64,000 nucleotides of DNA from Streptomyces canus 299MFChir4.1 (GTDB taxonomy: Bacteria > Actinomycetota > Actinomycetes > Streptomycetales > Streptomycetaceae): positions 62,001-126,000 of the forward strand of contig NZ_KB911591.1 of the NCBI RefSeq assembly GCF_000383615.1, in the 5' to 3' direction. Shown here one piece after another: positions 7,308 to 15,455 of this stretch (positions within the stretch are counted from its first letter, which is position 1; each line of letters starts with the position of its first letter). Below the pieces are notes generated by a model. The model ran no database searches. It was not told the DNA's origin and saw nothing but the letters and a program-made list of their open reading frames with translations. The position numbers and the translations under genes were made by a program.

Positions 7308-10300
7308 TCAGTGGGTCCCTGCGGCGAGTTCCTGGCCCAGGTGGGCGGCGATCTCGTCGACGTGCGGCGGGTCGAGCAGCGACAAATGGTGTCCCGCGAC
7401 CGGTACGACGGTCAGGCGCGGGCACACCTCGTCCCAGCCCAGCGTCCGGTCGTCGCGTTCGTAGGCGGGGTCGCGCACGGTGTGCGGAGCGGGCTCGGTG
7501 GCCCGGTACAGGACCACCCGCCCGTCGTGACGGCCCGGCCGGTGCGCCTCGCCGATCCTCAGGTCCAGGTAGGACGAGCGCTGGTGCTCCAGGGCGGCGG
7601 GCGGGACGTCGGCGGACGCGCGCAGGATCTCCAGCACGGTGTCGATGCGCTCGCCGTCGTCGTCCATCGCGACGAGGGCGTCGTACGGCAGCTCCAGCGG
7701 GACCCCGTAGACGTCGCGGACATGGCGGGCGAACCCCTCGAAGTGGGCGCGGAGCCGGTCGGCCGGTGTCCGGTCCGGCTGGGGGAGGGGCCGTACCGAG
7801 TCGATGAGGATCACGAGTTCCACCTCCCGTCCCGCGGCGGTGAGGTGCCGGGCGGTCTCCTGGGCGACGAAGCCGCCGAAGGACCAACCGCCCAGCAAAC
7901 AGGGCCCGTCGGGGTGGACGGCGGTGACGGCCTCGGCGTAGCGGCGCGCCTTCTCGGTGACCGTCGGCGCGTCGTCGAGGCGTTCGAGGCCGTACACGGG
8001 CCGCTCGTCGCCCAGACGTTCGGCAAGTGCCCGGTAGACGTCGGTCGTTCCGCCGGCGGCGTGCACGAGGAAGAGCGGGGGACGGCTGCCGGTGGTGCGC
8101 AGCGGGCGTACCGGGCCGGTCCGGAGCCGGTCGGCCACCTCCTGGACCGTGGTGGCGCCGAGCAGGTCGCGCAGCGGCAGCTCGACGGCGAACTCGCGCT
8201 CCAGGGCGGTGCGGACACGGACGGCCATCAGCGAGTCGAGCCCGAGGCCGGCCAGCGCGGTGGCGGGGGTGACCCGGCCGGCGGGATGGCCGGTGACGGT
8301 GGCGATGTGATGGCACAGGCGGGCGGCGACGGAGGTGTCCTGCTCGGCGTGAACCTCTTGGCGCCGCACCTCCGTGGGCGCCGCCGTCCGTCTGTCCGTC
8401 CACCAGTGCCGCACGTGCTTCCAGCGCGGCGCGGGCAGGTCGACGACCCGCCCGGACGGCAGCGGCAGCCGCTCGCCCGCGCAGTACAGGGCCCCCACCT
8501 GGGTGAGGAAGTCGGCGCATCCGTCGGCGTCCCGCCGCAGCGTGCCGATCGCGAGGGCGCCGGGCACGTTGTCGGTGATGGCGCGGGCGAGGACCGGGTG
8601 GGGGGAGATCTCGACGAAGGCCCTGTGGCCGTCGGCCGCGGCCGCGGCGACGGCCCGGTCCAGCCGTACGGGCCGCCGCAGGTTCGCGGCCCAGTGAGCG
8701 GAGTCGAAGACGCTCTCGCCGCGCGGGTCGTCCAGGACGGTGGAGTAGACGGGCACACGAGGTGCTCGGCCGCCGAGGTCGGCCAGGGACTCGGTCAACT
8801 CGGCCAGCAGCGGATCGACCTGGGGCGAGTGCCCGGCCCCGACCACCCGCATCGACCGGGCCGTCCGACCCTGCTCCTCCAGCCATCGCACGAGCCGCGC
8901 CACCGCCGGTTCCTCGCCGGTGACGACCTTCTGCCCCGGCGAGGAGTGGACGGCGACATGCACACCGGGGAAGTCCCGGCCCAGGGCGTCGAGTTCCCCG
9001 TCGTCGAGGTCGACGACCGCCATCGCCCCGCCCCGCAACCGGCTGAGCAGCCGGGCCCGTTCGGCGACGATCCGGGCGCCCTCCGCCACGTCCAGGGCGC
9101 CCGCGCACACCGCCGCGGCCACCTCGCCCAGGGAGTGGCCGATGACGGCGGCGGGTTCGACGCCGTAGTAACGCCACAGCTCGGCGAGCGCCACCTGGAG
9201 TCCGAACAGGACGGGCTGGGCGACCTCCAGCCGGTCCAGCTCACTCCCGGAGGCGAGACGGTCGTACAGGGACAGCCCGCACTCCGCGTCGATCTTCTCC
9301 ACGGCGGCGGCGAAGGCGGGCTCCTCGGCCAGCAACCGGCGTCCCATCCCGGCCCACTGGCTGCCGTACCCGGAGAAGACCCACACCGGTCCCGGTCCCA
9401 CGAGATCACGCTCACCGGTCACGACCCGGCCGTGCGGGCGCCCCTGTGCCAACGCGTCCAGCCCGTCCGCGAGTTCGGCCCGGTCCCCTGCGACCACGCC
9501 CGCGCGCACCCCTCCGCGGCCTGCCCGTCCGGCCAGGGTGCGGGCCACGTCGGCGGGGTGCGCGGTGGTTGTCCTGAGCCAGTCGGCGAGCCGGGCCGCG
9601 GTGTCCCGCAGCCGCTCCTCGTCCACGTCGGACAGGAGATGCAGCCGGGCGCCGGGCTCCTCGGCCGGACGCGCGGGCAGGACGCCGGGCCGCCATTCCT
9701 CCAGTACGGCATGGGCGTTGGTGCCGCCGAACCCGAAAGCGGAGACCCCGGCGACGGCCGTACCGCCGTAGCGCGGCCAGGGCTCGCCCTCGGTGACCAC
9801 CCGCAGTCGTACGTCGTCCAGGGAGCCGCCCTCTGCGCAGTGCAGGGACGGCGGGATGACGGCGTGGTGCAGGGCGAGCACGGTCTTCACCAGCCCGGCG
9901 ACGCCCGCGGCGGACTCCAGGTGCCCCAGGTTCGACTTCACGGAGCCGAGCAGCAGCGGCTGGTCGGGGTCGCGGTCCGCGCCGAGCACCGCGCCGAGCG
10001 CGCCCGCCTCGATCGGGTCGCCGAGCGGGGTGCCGGTGCCGTGCGCCTCGACGTAGTCGACGTGGGCGGGGGTGAGTCCGGCCCGCGCGTACGCGGTGGT
10101 CAGAAGGGCCTGCTGGGCGGCCGGGTTGGGGGCGAGGAGGCCGTTGGAGCGGCCGTCGGAGTTGACGGCCGTGGCGCGGATGACGGCGAGGACGCGGTCG
10201 CCGTCCCGTTCGGCGTCGGACAGCCGTTTCAGGATGACGGCCGCGCAGCCCTCACCGCGTCCGATGCCGTTCGCGTCCGGCGAGAACGGCTTGCACCGCC

Positions 10301-11231
10301 CGTCCGGGGAGAGGGCGCCCGCCCGCCGGAACGCCATGCTGACGACGGGGGAGAGCAGCAGGTTGACGCCTGCGGCGATAGCCGTGTCGCTCTCGCCGGT
10401 GCGCAGGCTCACGCAGGCGTGGTGCACCGCGACCAGTGAGGAGGAACAGGCGGTGTCCACGGCCATGCTCGGCCCACGCGTGTCCAGCACGTACGCCAGC
10501 CGGCCCGCGGTCACGCTCAGCGCACCGCCCGCCGGGGCCCAGGGGTCGACGGCCGCCGGGTCGGCGCCGGTGAGCGAGCCGTACTCCGGGGCGGAGACCC
10601 CGACGAAGACACCGGTCGCGGTGCCCGCGAGGGACGCGGCGGGGACGGCGGCATGGGCGAGCGCCTCGTGTACCACCTCCAGGAGGATCCGCTGCTGCGG
10701 GTCCATCACGGCCGCCTCGCGCGGGGTGATCCGGAAGAAGTCCGCGTCGAACCCGGCGATGTCGTCGAGGTAGCCGCCGTACGGGGGCGCGTCCGCGGGC
10801 GGGAAGGGGGTGAAGTCGCGCCAGCGGTCCTCGGGGACCCGTCTGATCGCGTCGACGCCCTCGGTCAGCAGCCGCCAGTAGTCCGCCGGGCCGTGGACCC
10901 CGCCGGGGAGTCGGCAGCCGACCCCTATGACGGCGACGGGCTCCGACGGGGGAGCCACCGGGGCGGCCTCCGACGGCGCGCTCTGCGCCGGCACCCGGCA
11001 CAGATGCGCGGCCAGATCCTCCCCGGTGGGCGCCTCCCACAGCAACGTCGGCGGCAGCTCCCGTCCCGTCAGCCTGGAGAGGTCCCCGGCCAGCACGACC
11101 GCGTCCCGCGAGGACATGCCGAGGTCCGCCAGCGGGCGGTCCATGGGCACGTCCTCGACGGCTGTCCCGGTCCACCCGGCTACGCGCTCCGCGACCAGCC
11201 GGCGCACCGCGCCCGCGTCCACGGCCCTCAC
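7308..11231 (-). CDS. Type I polyketide synthase, Pks13-like (ACP-KS-AT-ACP-TE)
   Basis: 1307 residues, GTG start overlapping the ligase stop by four bases (GTGA). Domain order: N-terminal carrier protein (DLGMSSRDAV, probable attachment Ser41); ketosynthase with Cys262 (DTACSSSL), His397 (HGTGTPLGDP) and His437 (KSNLGHLESAAG); acyltransferase with Ser700 (GHSLGEVAAA) and an unusual GAGH (to His801) where YASH or HAFH is common; second carrier protein with Ser1000 (GLGLDSLMAV); thioesterase with Ser1117 (GGWSFGGF) and a late GHHLSLL. There are no KR, DH or ER domains. This is the order of mycobacterial Pks13, which makes one Claisen condensation between two fatty chains. A 2-alkyl-3-oxoacyl product is inferred. 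Confidence 0.92.
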   Translation of the reverse strand: MRAVDAGAVRRLVAERVAGWTGTAVEDVPMDRPLADLGMSSRDAVVLAGDLSRLTGRELPPTLLWEAPTGEDLAAHLCRVPAQSAPSEAAPVAPPSEPVAVIGVGCRLPGGVHGPADYWRLLTEGVDAIRRVPEDRWRDFTPFPPADAPPYGGYLDDIAGFDADFFRITPREAAVMDPQQRILLEVVHEALAHAAVPAASLAGTATGVFVGVSAPEYGSLTGADPAAVDPWAPAGGALSVTAGRLAYVLDTRGPSMAVDTACSSSLVAVHHACVSLRTGESDTAIAAGVNLLLSPVVSMAFRRAGALSPDGRCKPFSPDANGIGRGEGCAAVILKRLSDAERDGDRVLAVIRATAVNSDGRSNGLLAPNPAAQQALLTTAYARAGLTPAHVDYVEAHGTGTPLGDPIEAGALGAVLGADRDPDQPLLLGSVKSNLGHLESAAGVAGLVKTVLALHHAVIPPSLHCAEGGSLDDVRLRVVTEGEPWPRYGGTAVAGVSAFGFGGTNAHAVLEEWRPGVLPARPAEEPGARLHLLSDVDEERLRDTAARLADWLRTTTAHPADVARTLAGRAGRGGVRAGVVAGDRAELADGLDALAQGRPHGRVVTGERDLVGPGPVWVFSGYGSQWAGMGRRLLAEEPAFAAAVEKIDAECGLSLYDRLASGSELDRLEVAQPVLFGLQVALAELWRYYGVEPAAVIGHSLGEVAAAVCAGALDVAEGARIVAERARLLSRLRGGAMAVVDLDDGELDALGRDFPGVHVAVHSSPGQKVVTGEEPAVARLVRWLEEQGRTARSMRVVGAGHSPQVDPLLAELTESLADLGGRAPRVPVYSTVLDDPRGESVFDSAHWAANLRRPVRLDRAVAAAAADGHRAFVEISPHPVLARAITDNVPGALAIGTLRRDADGCADFLTQVGALYCAGERLPLPSGRVVDLPAPRWKHVRHWWTDRRTAAPTEVRRQEVHAEQDTSVAARLCHHIATVTGHPAGRVTPATALAGLGLDSLMAVRVRTALEREFAVELPLRDLLGATTVQEVADRLRTGPVRPLRTTGSRPPLFLVHAAGGTTDVYRALAERLGDERPVYGLERLDDAPTVTEKARRYAEAVTAVHPDGPCLLGGWSFGGFVAQETARHLTAAGREVELVILIDSVRPLPQPDRTPADRLRAHFEGFARHVRDVYGVPLELPYDALVAMDDDGERIDTVLEILRASADVPPAALEHQRSSYLDLRIGEAHRPGRHDGRVVLYRATEPAPHTVRDPAYERDDRTLGWDEVCPRLTVVPVAGHHLSLLDPPHVDEIAAHLGQELAAGTH

Positions 11232-12940
11232 GCGGCGCTGCCCGCCGCGTAGGCACCCGCCAGATACCGCTCACGTGTCAACGCCCGCGACACCTTGCCG
11301 CTGGACGTCCGCGGCACCGTGCCCGGCGGGACGAGGAGCACATCGGCGAGCCGCAGCCCGTGCCGCCCGGACACGGCCGCACGCACGGCCCGTACCAACG
11401 CCGGTACGTCGACCTCGGCGAGGCTGGTGGCCCGCGCGTGCTCGGCCACCACGACCACCCGCTCACCGGAGGTGTCCGTCACGCCGAAGGCGGCGAGCCG
11501 GTCGCGCCGTACCGCCGGATGCGCGTCCTGGACGGTGGCCTCCAGGTCCTGCGGATAGTGGTTGCGTCCGTCGACGACGATGAGGTCCTTCAGCCGGCCG
11601 GTGACGATCAACTGCCCTTCCAGGACCGTCCCCAGGTCACCGGTGCGCAGCCGTCCGTCGGTGCCGAAGACGCGGCGGGACTGCTCGTCCCGGTTCCAGT
11701 AGCCGCGGCCCACGTTGGGACCCCGGACCTGGATCTCGCCGACCTCGCCCTCGGACAGCTGGGCGCCGGAGACCGGATCGACGATGAGGACCTCCTGCCC
11801 CACCGGGGTACCGCAGCCCGCCAGCAGCACGGCCCGGGGGTCGTCGGGCCGTGCGGGCAGCGCCTTCCCCTCGGCGAGCGCGTCCCGGTCGAGGGCGAAC
11901 CGGCGCACCGGCTCCCCGGGCCGGGCGGCGCTGACGAACACGGTCGCCTCGGCGAGCCCGTACGACGGACAGTGCGTCGTGGCCCCGAGACCCTGGCCGG
12001 CGAAGGCGGCCTGGAACCTGTCGGCCGTGGTGGGACGGACCGGCTCGCTGCCGTTGATCAGCGCCATGACCCCGTCCAGCCGCAGATCCGCCTTCTGGTC
12101 CTCGGTCACCGTCGAGGCGCAGTAGTCGTAGGCGAAGTTGGGCGCCGCGCTCAGCGCCCGCGGATGTGCGGACAACAGCCGCAGCCAGCGCGCGGGCTCG
12201 TGCAGGAAGGCGACCGGGTCCATGAGCACCGACAGCAGCCCGCGCACCACCGGGGCGGCGACACTGAGGACGAGGCCCATGTCGTGGTACAGCGGCAGCC
12301 AGCCCACACAGGTCACCGGATGGACGTCGGCACCGTAGGCGCCCAGCGCCTGGCGGGCGTTGGCGACGACGTTGGTGTGCCCGATCTCCACACCCGCCGG
12401 GGTGCGCGTCGACCCGGAGGTGTACTGGAGGTAGGCGATCTCACCGCCGGGAGGCGGCAGTTCCTCCGCTGCGGCGTCGGGCACCTGGTCCACGGCGACG
12501 ACCCGCGCGGCCGAGCCGGCGCACACGTCCCGTACCTGGTCCATGATCTGACTCACAGTCAGAAGCACGGCCGGTCGCGCGTCGGCCAGCACGGCCGCCA
12601 GTCGGTCGCCATGCCCGGGCAGGCCGGGCGGATACATCGGTACGGCGACCATTCCGGCCGCGAGCGCTCCGAGGAACCCGGTGACGTACTCCAGTCCCTG
12701 GGGGCACAGCACCGCGACCCGGGCCCCGGGCTCGGCCTCCTCGGCGAGCCGGGCGGCCACCGCCCTTACGCGCACGTCCAGCCGGCGCCAGGTCAGGGTG
12801 CGGTGCACACCGCGCGAGTGCGGCGCGGGATGGTCGACGAAGGTGAACGCCCGGTGCTCCGGGATGACTTGGGCCCAGTGGCGGACGTATTCCGGCAGAC
12901 TCCGGAACGCGGGGGCGAGCGGGGGACGGCGCATGTCCAT
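11228..12940 (-). CDS. Fatty acyl-AMP ligase (FadD32-like)
   Basis: 570 residues. Hallmarks of the FAAL branch of adenylate-forming enzymes: AYLQYTSGSTRTPAGVEIGH (P-loop with the FAAL signature), VGWLPLYHDMGLVLSV, SYGLAEATVFVSA, and a C-terminal RLKDLIVVDGRNHYPQDLE. FAALs activate fatty acids as acyl-AMP and hand them to a carrier protein instead of CoA. The ATG at 12940 follows GAGGAG by eight bases; the open frame upstream lies inside the carboxylase gene. Its end overlaps the PKS start, so the partner is almost certainly the N-terminal carrier domain of that PKS, as for FadD32 and Pks13. Confidence 0.9.
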   Translation of the reverse strand: MDMRRPPLAPAFRSLPEYVRHWAQVIPEHRAFTFVDHPAPHSRGVHRTLTWRRLDVRVRAVAARLAEEAEPGARVAVLCPQGLEYVTGFLGALAAGMVAVPMYPPGLPGHGDRLAAVLADARPAVLLTVSQIMDQVRDVCAGSAARVVAVDQVPDAAAEELPPPGGEIAYLQYTSGSTRTPAGVEIGHTNVVANARQALGAYGADVHPVTCVGWLPLYHDMGLVLSVAAPVVRGLLSVLMDPVAFLHEPARWLRLLSAHPRALSAAPNFAYDYCASTVTEDQKADLRLDGVMALINGSEPVRPTTADRFQAAFAGQGLGATTHCPSYGLAEATVFVSAARPGEPVRRFALDRDALAEGKALPARPDDPRAVLLAGCGTPVGQEVLIVDPVSGAQLSEGEVGEIQVRGPNVGRGYWNRDEQSRRVFGTDGRLRTGDLGTVLEGQLIVTGRLKDLIVVDGRNHYPQDLEATVQDAHPAVRRDRLAAFGVTDTSGERVVVVAEHARATSLAEVDVPALVRAVRAAVSGRHGLRLADVLLVPPGTVPRTSSGKVSRALTRERYLAGAYAAGSAA

Positions 12941-12965
12941 CGGGCAGGTCTCCTCGCGAGGCAGG

Positions 12966-14519
12966 TCAGAGCGGGATGTTGCCGTGCCGGCGTTCCGGCA
13001 TCGGGGCGCGCTTGCCGCGCAGCGCGCGCAGGGCACGGCAGATGTGGGCACGGGTGTCGCGCGGGGCGATGACGGCGTCGACATAGCCGCGCTCCGCGGC
13101 GAGATAGGGCGTCCCGTGGGTGCTCTCGTAGGCGTCCACGAGACGGGCCCGCAACGCCTCGGGATCGTCGGCGGCGGCCAGTTCACGCCGGTGCAGGACG
13201 CCCACCGCGCCCTCGGCGCCCATCACCGCGATCCGCGCGGTGGGCCAGGCGAGGTTGATGTCGGCGCCCAGGTGCTTGGAACCCATCACCGCGTACCCGC
13301 CGCCGTACGCCTTGCGCACCACCACCGTCACCTTCGGCACGGTCGCCTCGGCGTACGCGTACAGCAGCTTGGCGCCGCGCCGGATGATCCCGGCCTGCTC
13401 CTGCCGGACCCCGGAGAGATAGCCCGGCACGTCGGCGAAGGTCAGCAGCGGGATGCCGAACGCGTCGCAGAACCGTACGAACCGCGCGGCCTTCTCGGAG
13501 GCGTCGATGTCCAGGACCCCGGCCGCGTGCAGCGGCTGGTTGGCGACGACACCGACGGAGGTGCCCTCGACGAGGGCCAGGGCGCAGATGATGTTCGGCG
13601 CGAACAGCTCCTGCACCTCCAGGAGTTCACCGTCGTCGACGATCGCCCGCAGGATGTCCCGCATGTCGTAGGCCTGCCCGAGCCGGTCGGGCACGATCCC
13701 GTCGAGCGGCACGTCGGCGGGCGGCGGCAGCGGGGCGTACTGCGGCGGCCGCTCCAGGTTGTTGACGGGCAGGTACGACAGCAGCTCCCGTACGGTGTCC
13801 AGGGCCTCGGTCTCGTCCGCGGCGAGGAAGTGGGCGTTGCCGTTGAGGGAGTTGCTGGTGCGGGCGCCGCCCAGCTCCTCGGCGCTGGTGCGTTCCCCGG
13901 TGACCGCCTCGATGACGTCGGGCCCGGTGACGAACATGTGCGAGGCGCCGTCCACCATCACGGTGAAGTCCGTGATGGCGGGGGAGTAGGCGGCCCCTCC
14001 GGCGCACGGGCCGAGGACGACGGAGATCTGCGGGATGACCCCGGACGCCTGGACGTTGCGGCGCACCAGCTCGGCGTAGAGGGCCAGCGAGACGACGCCC
14101 TCCTGGATGCGGGCGCCGCCACCGTCGTTGAGCCCGATGACCGGGCAGCCGGTCCTGAGGGCGAGGTCCATCAGAGCCACGGCCTTCTCGCCGAAGGCCT
14201 CGCCCATGCTGCCGCCGAAGACCGTGGAGTCCTGGGAGAACACGCAGACGGGACGCCCGTCGACCGTGCCGTAGCCGGTGATCACACCGTCCCCGTAGGG
14301 GCGGTGGGAGTTGTCCCCGGTCGGCCGGGCTCGTACGAACAGGCCGGTCTCGGTGAACGAGCCGGAATCCAGCAGCAGGTCGATCCGCTCCCGGGCGCCG
14401 AACTTGCCGCGTCTTCTCGGCCTGTTCCCGGCCACGGCCTGCGCCCGGCGGGCTTCGAGCGCGAGGACGCGGTCGGCGGTGCGGTCGGGCGGACGTGTCG
14501 TCGTCACCTCTAGTGTCAC
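12966..14519 (-). CDS. Acyl-CoA carboxylase, carboxyltransferase (beta) subunit
   Basis: About 517 residues of the propionyl/acyl-CoA carboxylase beta family: GKFGARERIDLLLDSGSF near the start, VFSQDSTVFGGSMGE, GARIQEGVVSLALYAE, GPCAGGAAYSPAITDF (oxyanion and CoA site), and VVRKAYGGGYAVMGSKHLGA. It carboxylates acyl-CoA with a biotinylated alpha subunit, which is not in the window. The GTG at 14519 lies five bases after GGAGG; a GTG two codons upstream is also possible. It leads the lipid block, 25 bases before the acyl-AMP ligase, and probably makes the carboxyacyl-CoA extender for the PKS, the role of AccD4 in mycobacteria (inference). Confidence 0.88.
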   Translation of the reverse strand: MTLEVTTTRPPDRTADRVLALEARRAQAVAGNRPRRRGKFGARERIDLLLDSGSFTETGLFVRARPTGDNSHRPYGDGVITGYGTVDGRPVCVFSQDSTVFGGSMGEAFGEKAVALMDLALRTGCPVIGLNDGGGARIQEGVVSLALYAELVRRNVQASGVIPQISVVLGPCAGGAAYSPAITDFTVMVDGASHMFVTGPDVIEAVTGERTSAEELGGARTSNSLNGNAHFLAADETEALDTVRELLSYLPVNNLERPPQYAPLPPPADVPLDGIVPDRLGQAYDMRDILRAIVDDGELLEVQELFAPNIICALALVEGTSVGVVANQPLHAAGVLDIDASEKAARFVRFCDAFGIPLLTFADVPGYLSGVRQEQAGIIRRGAKLLYAYAEATVPKVTVVVRKAYGGGYAVMGSKHLGADINLAWPTARIAVMGAEGAVGVLHRRELAAADDPEALRARLVDAYESTHGTPYLAAERGYVDAVIAPRDTRAHICRALRALRGKRAPMPERRHGNIPL

Positions 14520-14756
14520 AGCCACCTCCGAAGTGGCCTTCGAATATGGCAGCGCCTCCGGCGCGGGCCGAGCCCAACGCCGGTCTGTTTGCGCGAGGTG
14601 AGTCCCGGGAGGCCGGCCTTAGTCCGTCAGTGACAAGGGCCCCTGCCGACGGAGGGCTCCCCCGGTGCGCTGCATTTGAGACAACCTGGCCTGGACGAAG
14701 ATGGGGACCTGTTCCGGAGGTCGGCCTTTTCGCAGGCTGCCGGATGCCGGGCGCAT

Positions 14757-14792
14757 GAATCGAAGCACGTGAATGAGTCAGTTCTTCGATTC
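14757..14792. promoter_or_regulatory. Long-armed inverted repeat upstream of the lipid block
   Basis: Perfect 9-base arms GAATCGAAG (14757-14765) and CTTCGATTC (14784-14792) with an 18-base centre, about 240 bases before the carboxylase start. The arms are AT-richer than their surroundings, which makes an operator plausible. The regulator is unknown. Confidence 0.4.
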
Positions 14793-14922
14793 GGGTCGAC
14801 CGGCCGGTTGATAGTTCAACGGGGGCGCTGCGACAATCCCGGTCCCGGCCTCGTCGCCACCTCCCCCGACCCACAGGCCGACCGCCCTACAGGCTTGTTG
14901 TCAAGCGCGCAATTCCCCCCAC

Positions 14923-14939
14923 GTGAATTCCGCATTCAC
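14923..14939. promoter_or_regulatory. Short dyad upstream of the DUF485/symporter operon
   Basis: GTGAAT-TCCGC-ATTCAC, perfect 6-base arms, about 80 bases before the DUF485 GTG. It may be an operator of the symporter operon. Confidence 0.35.
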
Positions 14940-15020
14940 TAATCCCCCACAAATCCGCACTGAGCATGACTCCGGCGTGCCGTTGAGGCGACGACCGGCG
15001 CGGCAGCAAAGAAGGTACAT

Positions 15021-15455
15021 GTGTCACGGCACTCCATGGGGCTCGGCGGGCCGCCGAGCCCCTACGAAGCGGGCCCCGAACCGGCGGACCCGCACTCGGT
15101 GTCCCGCCAGCCCGCGTATCAGTCGCTGCGCCGAAGCCACCGGCGTTTCGGTGTCCGGGCCACGGCTGTCGCCGTCGGCGGGTTCCTGCTGTACGTCCTG
15201 CTGTCCAGCTTCGCCCCCGGCCTGATGAACACCTCCGTGAGCGGGCATCTCACGCTCGGACTGGCGCTGGGGCTCGGACAGTTCGTCCTGATGGGCGTGA
15301 TCGTGTGGCGCTATCTCGTGCACATGCGCACCCAGGTCACCCCGGTGGTCCGCGGTCTGCGCGGACTGGTCCGCCACCACGAGACCGCGGCACGCGAACG
15401 CGCCGCCTTCGAGACGCGCACGGCCCCCCGCGAGGAGGAGTTCCGCTCATGGTGA
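15021..15455 (+). CDS. DUF485 family membrane protein
   Basis: 144 residues with two predicted membrane helices (ATAVAVGGFLLYVLLSSFAP and LTLGLALGLGQFVLMGVIVW), the usual DUF485 layout, between a polar N-terminus and a charged C-terminus. DUF485 proteins are small partners encoded just before acetate/solute:sodium symporters, and here the stop overlaps the symporter start by seven bases. The GTG start has AAGAAGG five bases upstream. Its exact role in transport is not established. Confidence 0.85.
   Translation: MSRHSMGLGGPPSPYEAGPEPADPHSVSRQPAYQSLRRSHRRFGVRATAVAVGGFLLYVLLSSFAPGLMNTSVSGHLTLGLALGLGQFVLMGVIVWRYLVHMRTQVTPVVRGLRGLVRHHETAARERAAFETRTAPREEEFRSW

Larger units (their letters stand above)
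14526..15020. other. Divergent intergenic region between carboxylase and DUF485 genes
   Basis: About 495 bases with no supportable gene. It should hold the promoter of the lipid block (leftward) and of the symporter pair (rightward). I see two inverted repeats, listed separately, but no convincing -35/-10 pair. Confidence 0.6.

Noticed and set aside
7080..10439. 1119-residue plus-strand frame across the PKS gene
   Set aside because: Antisense to the PKS with all its catalytic motifs; no domain can be read in it.
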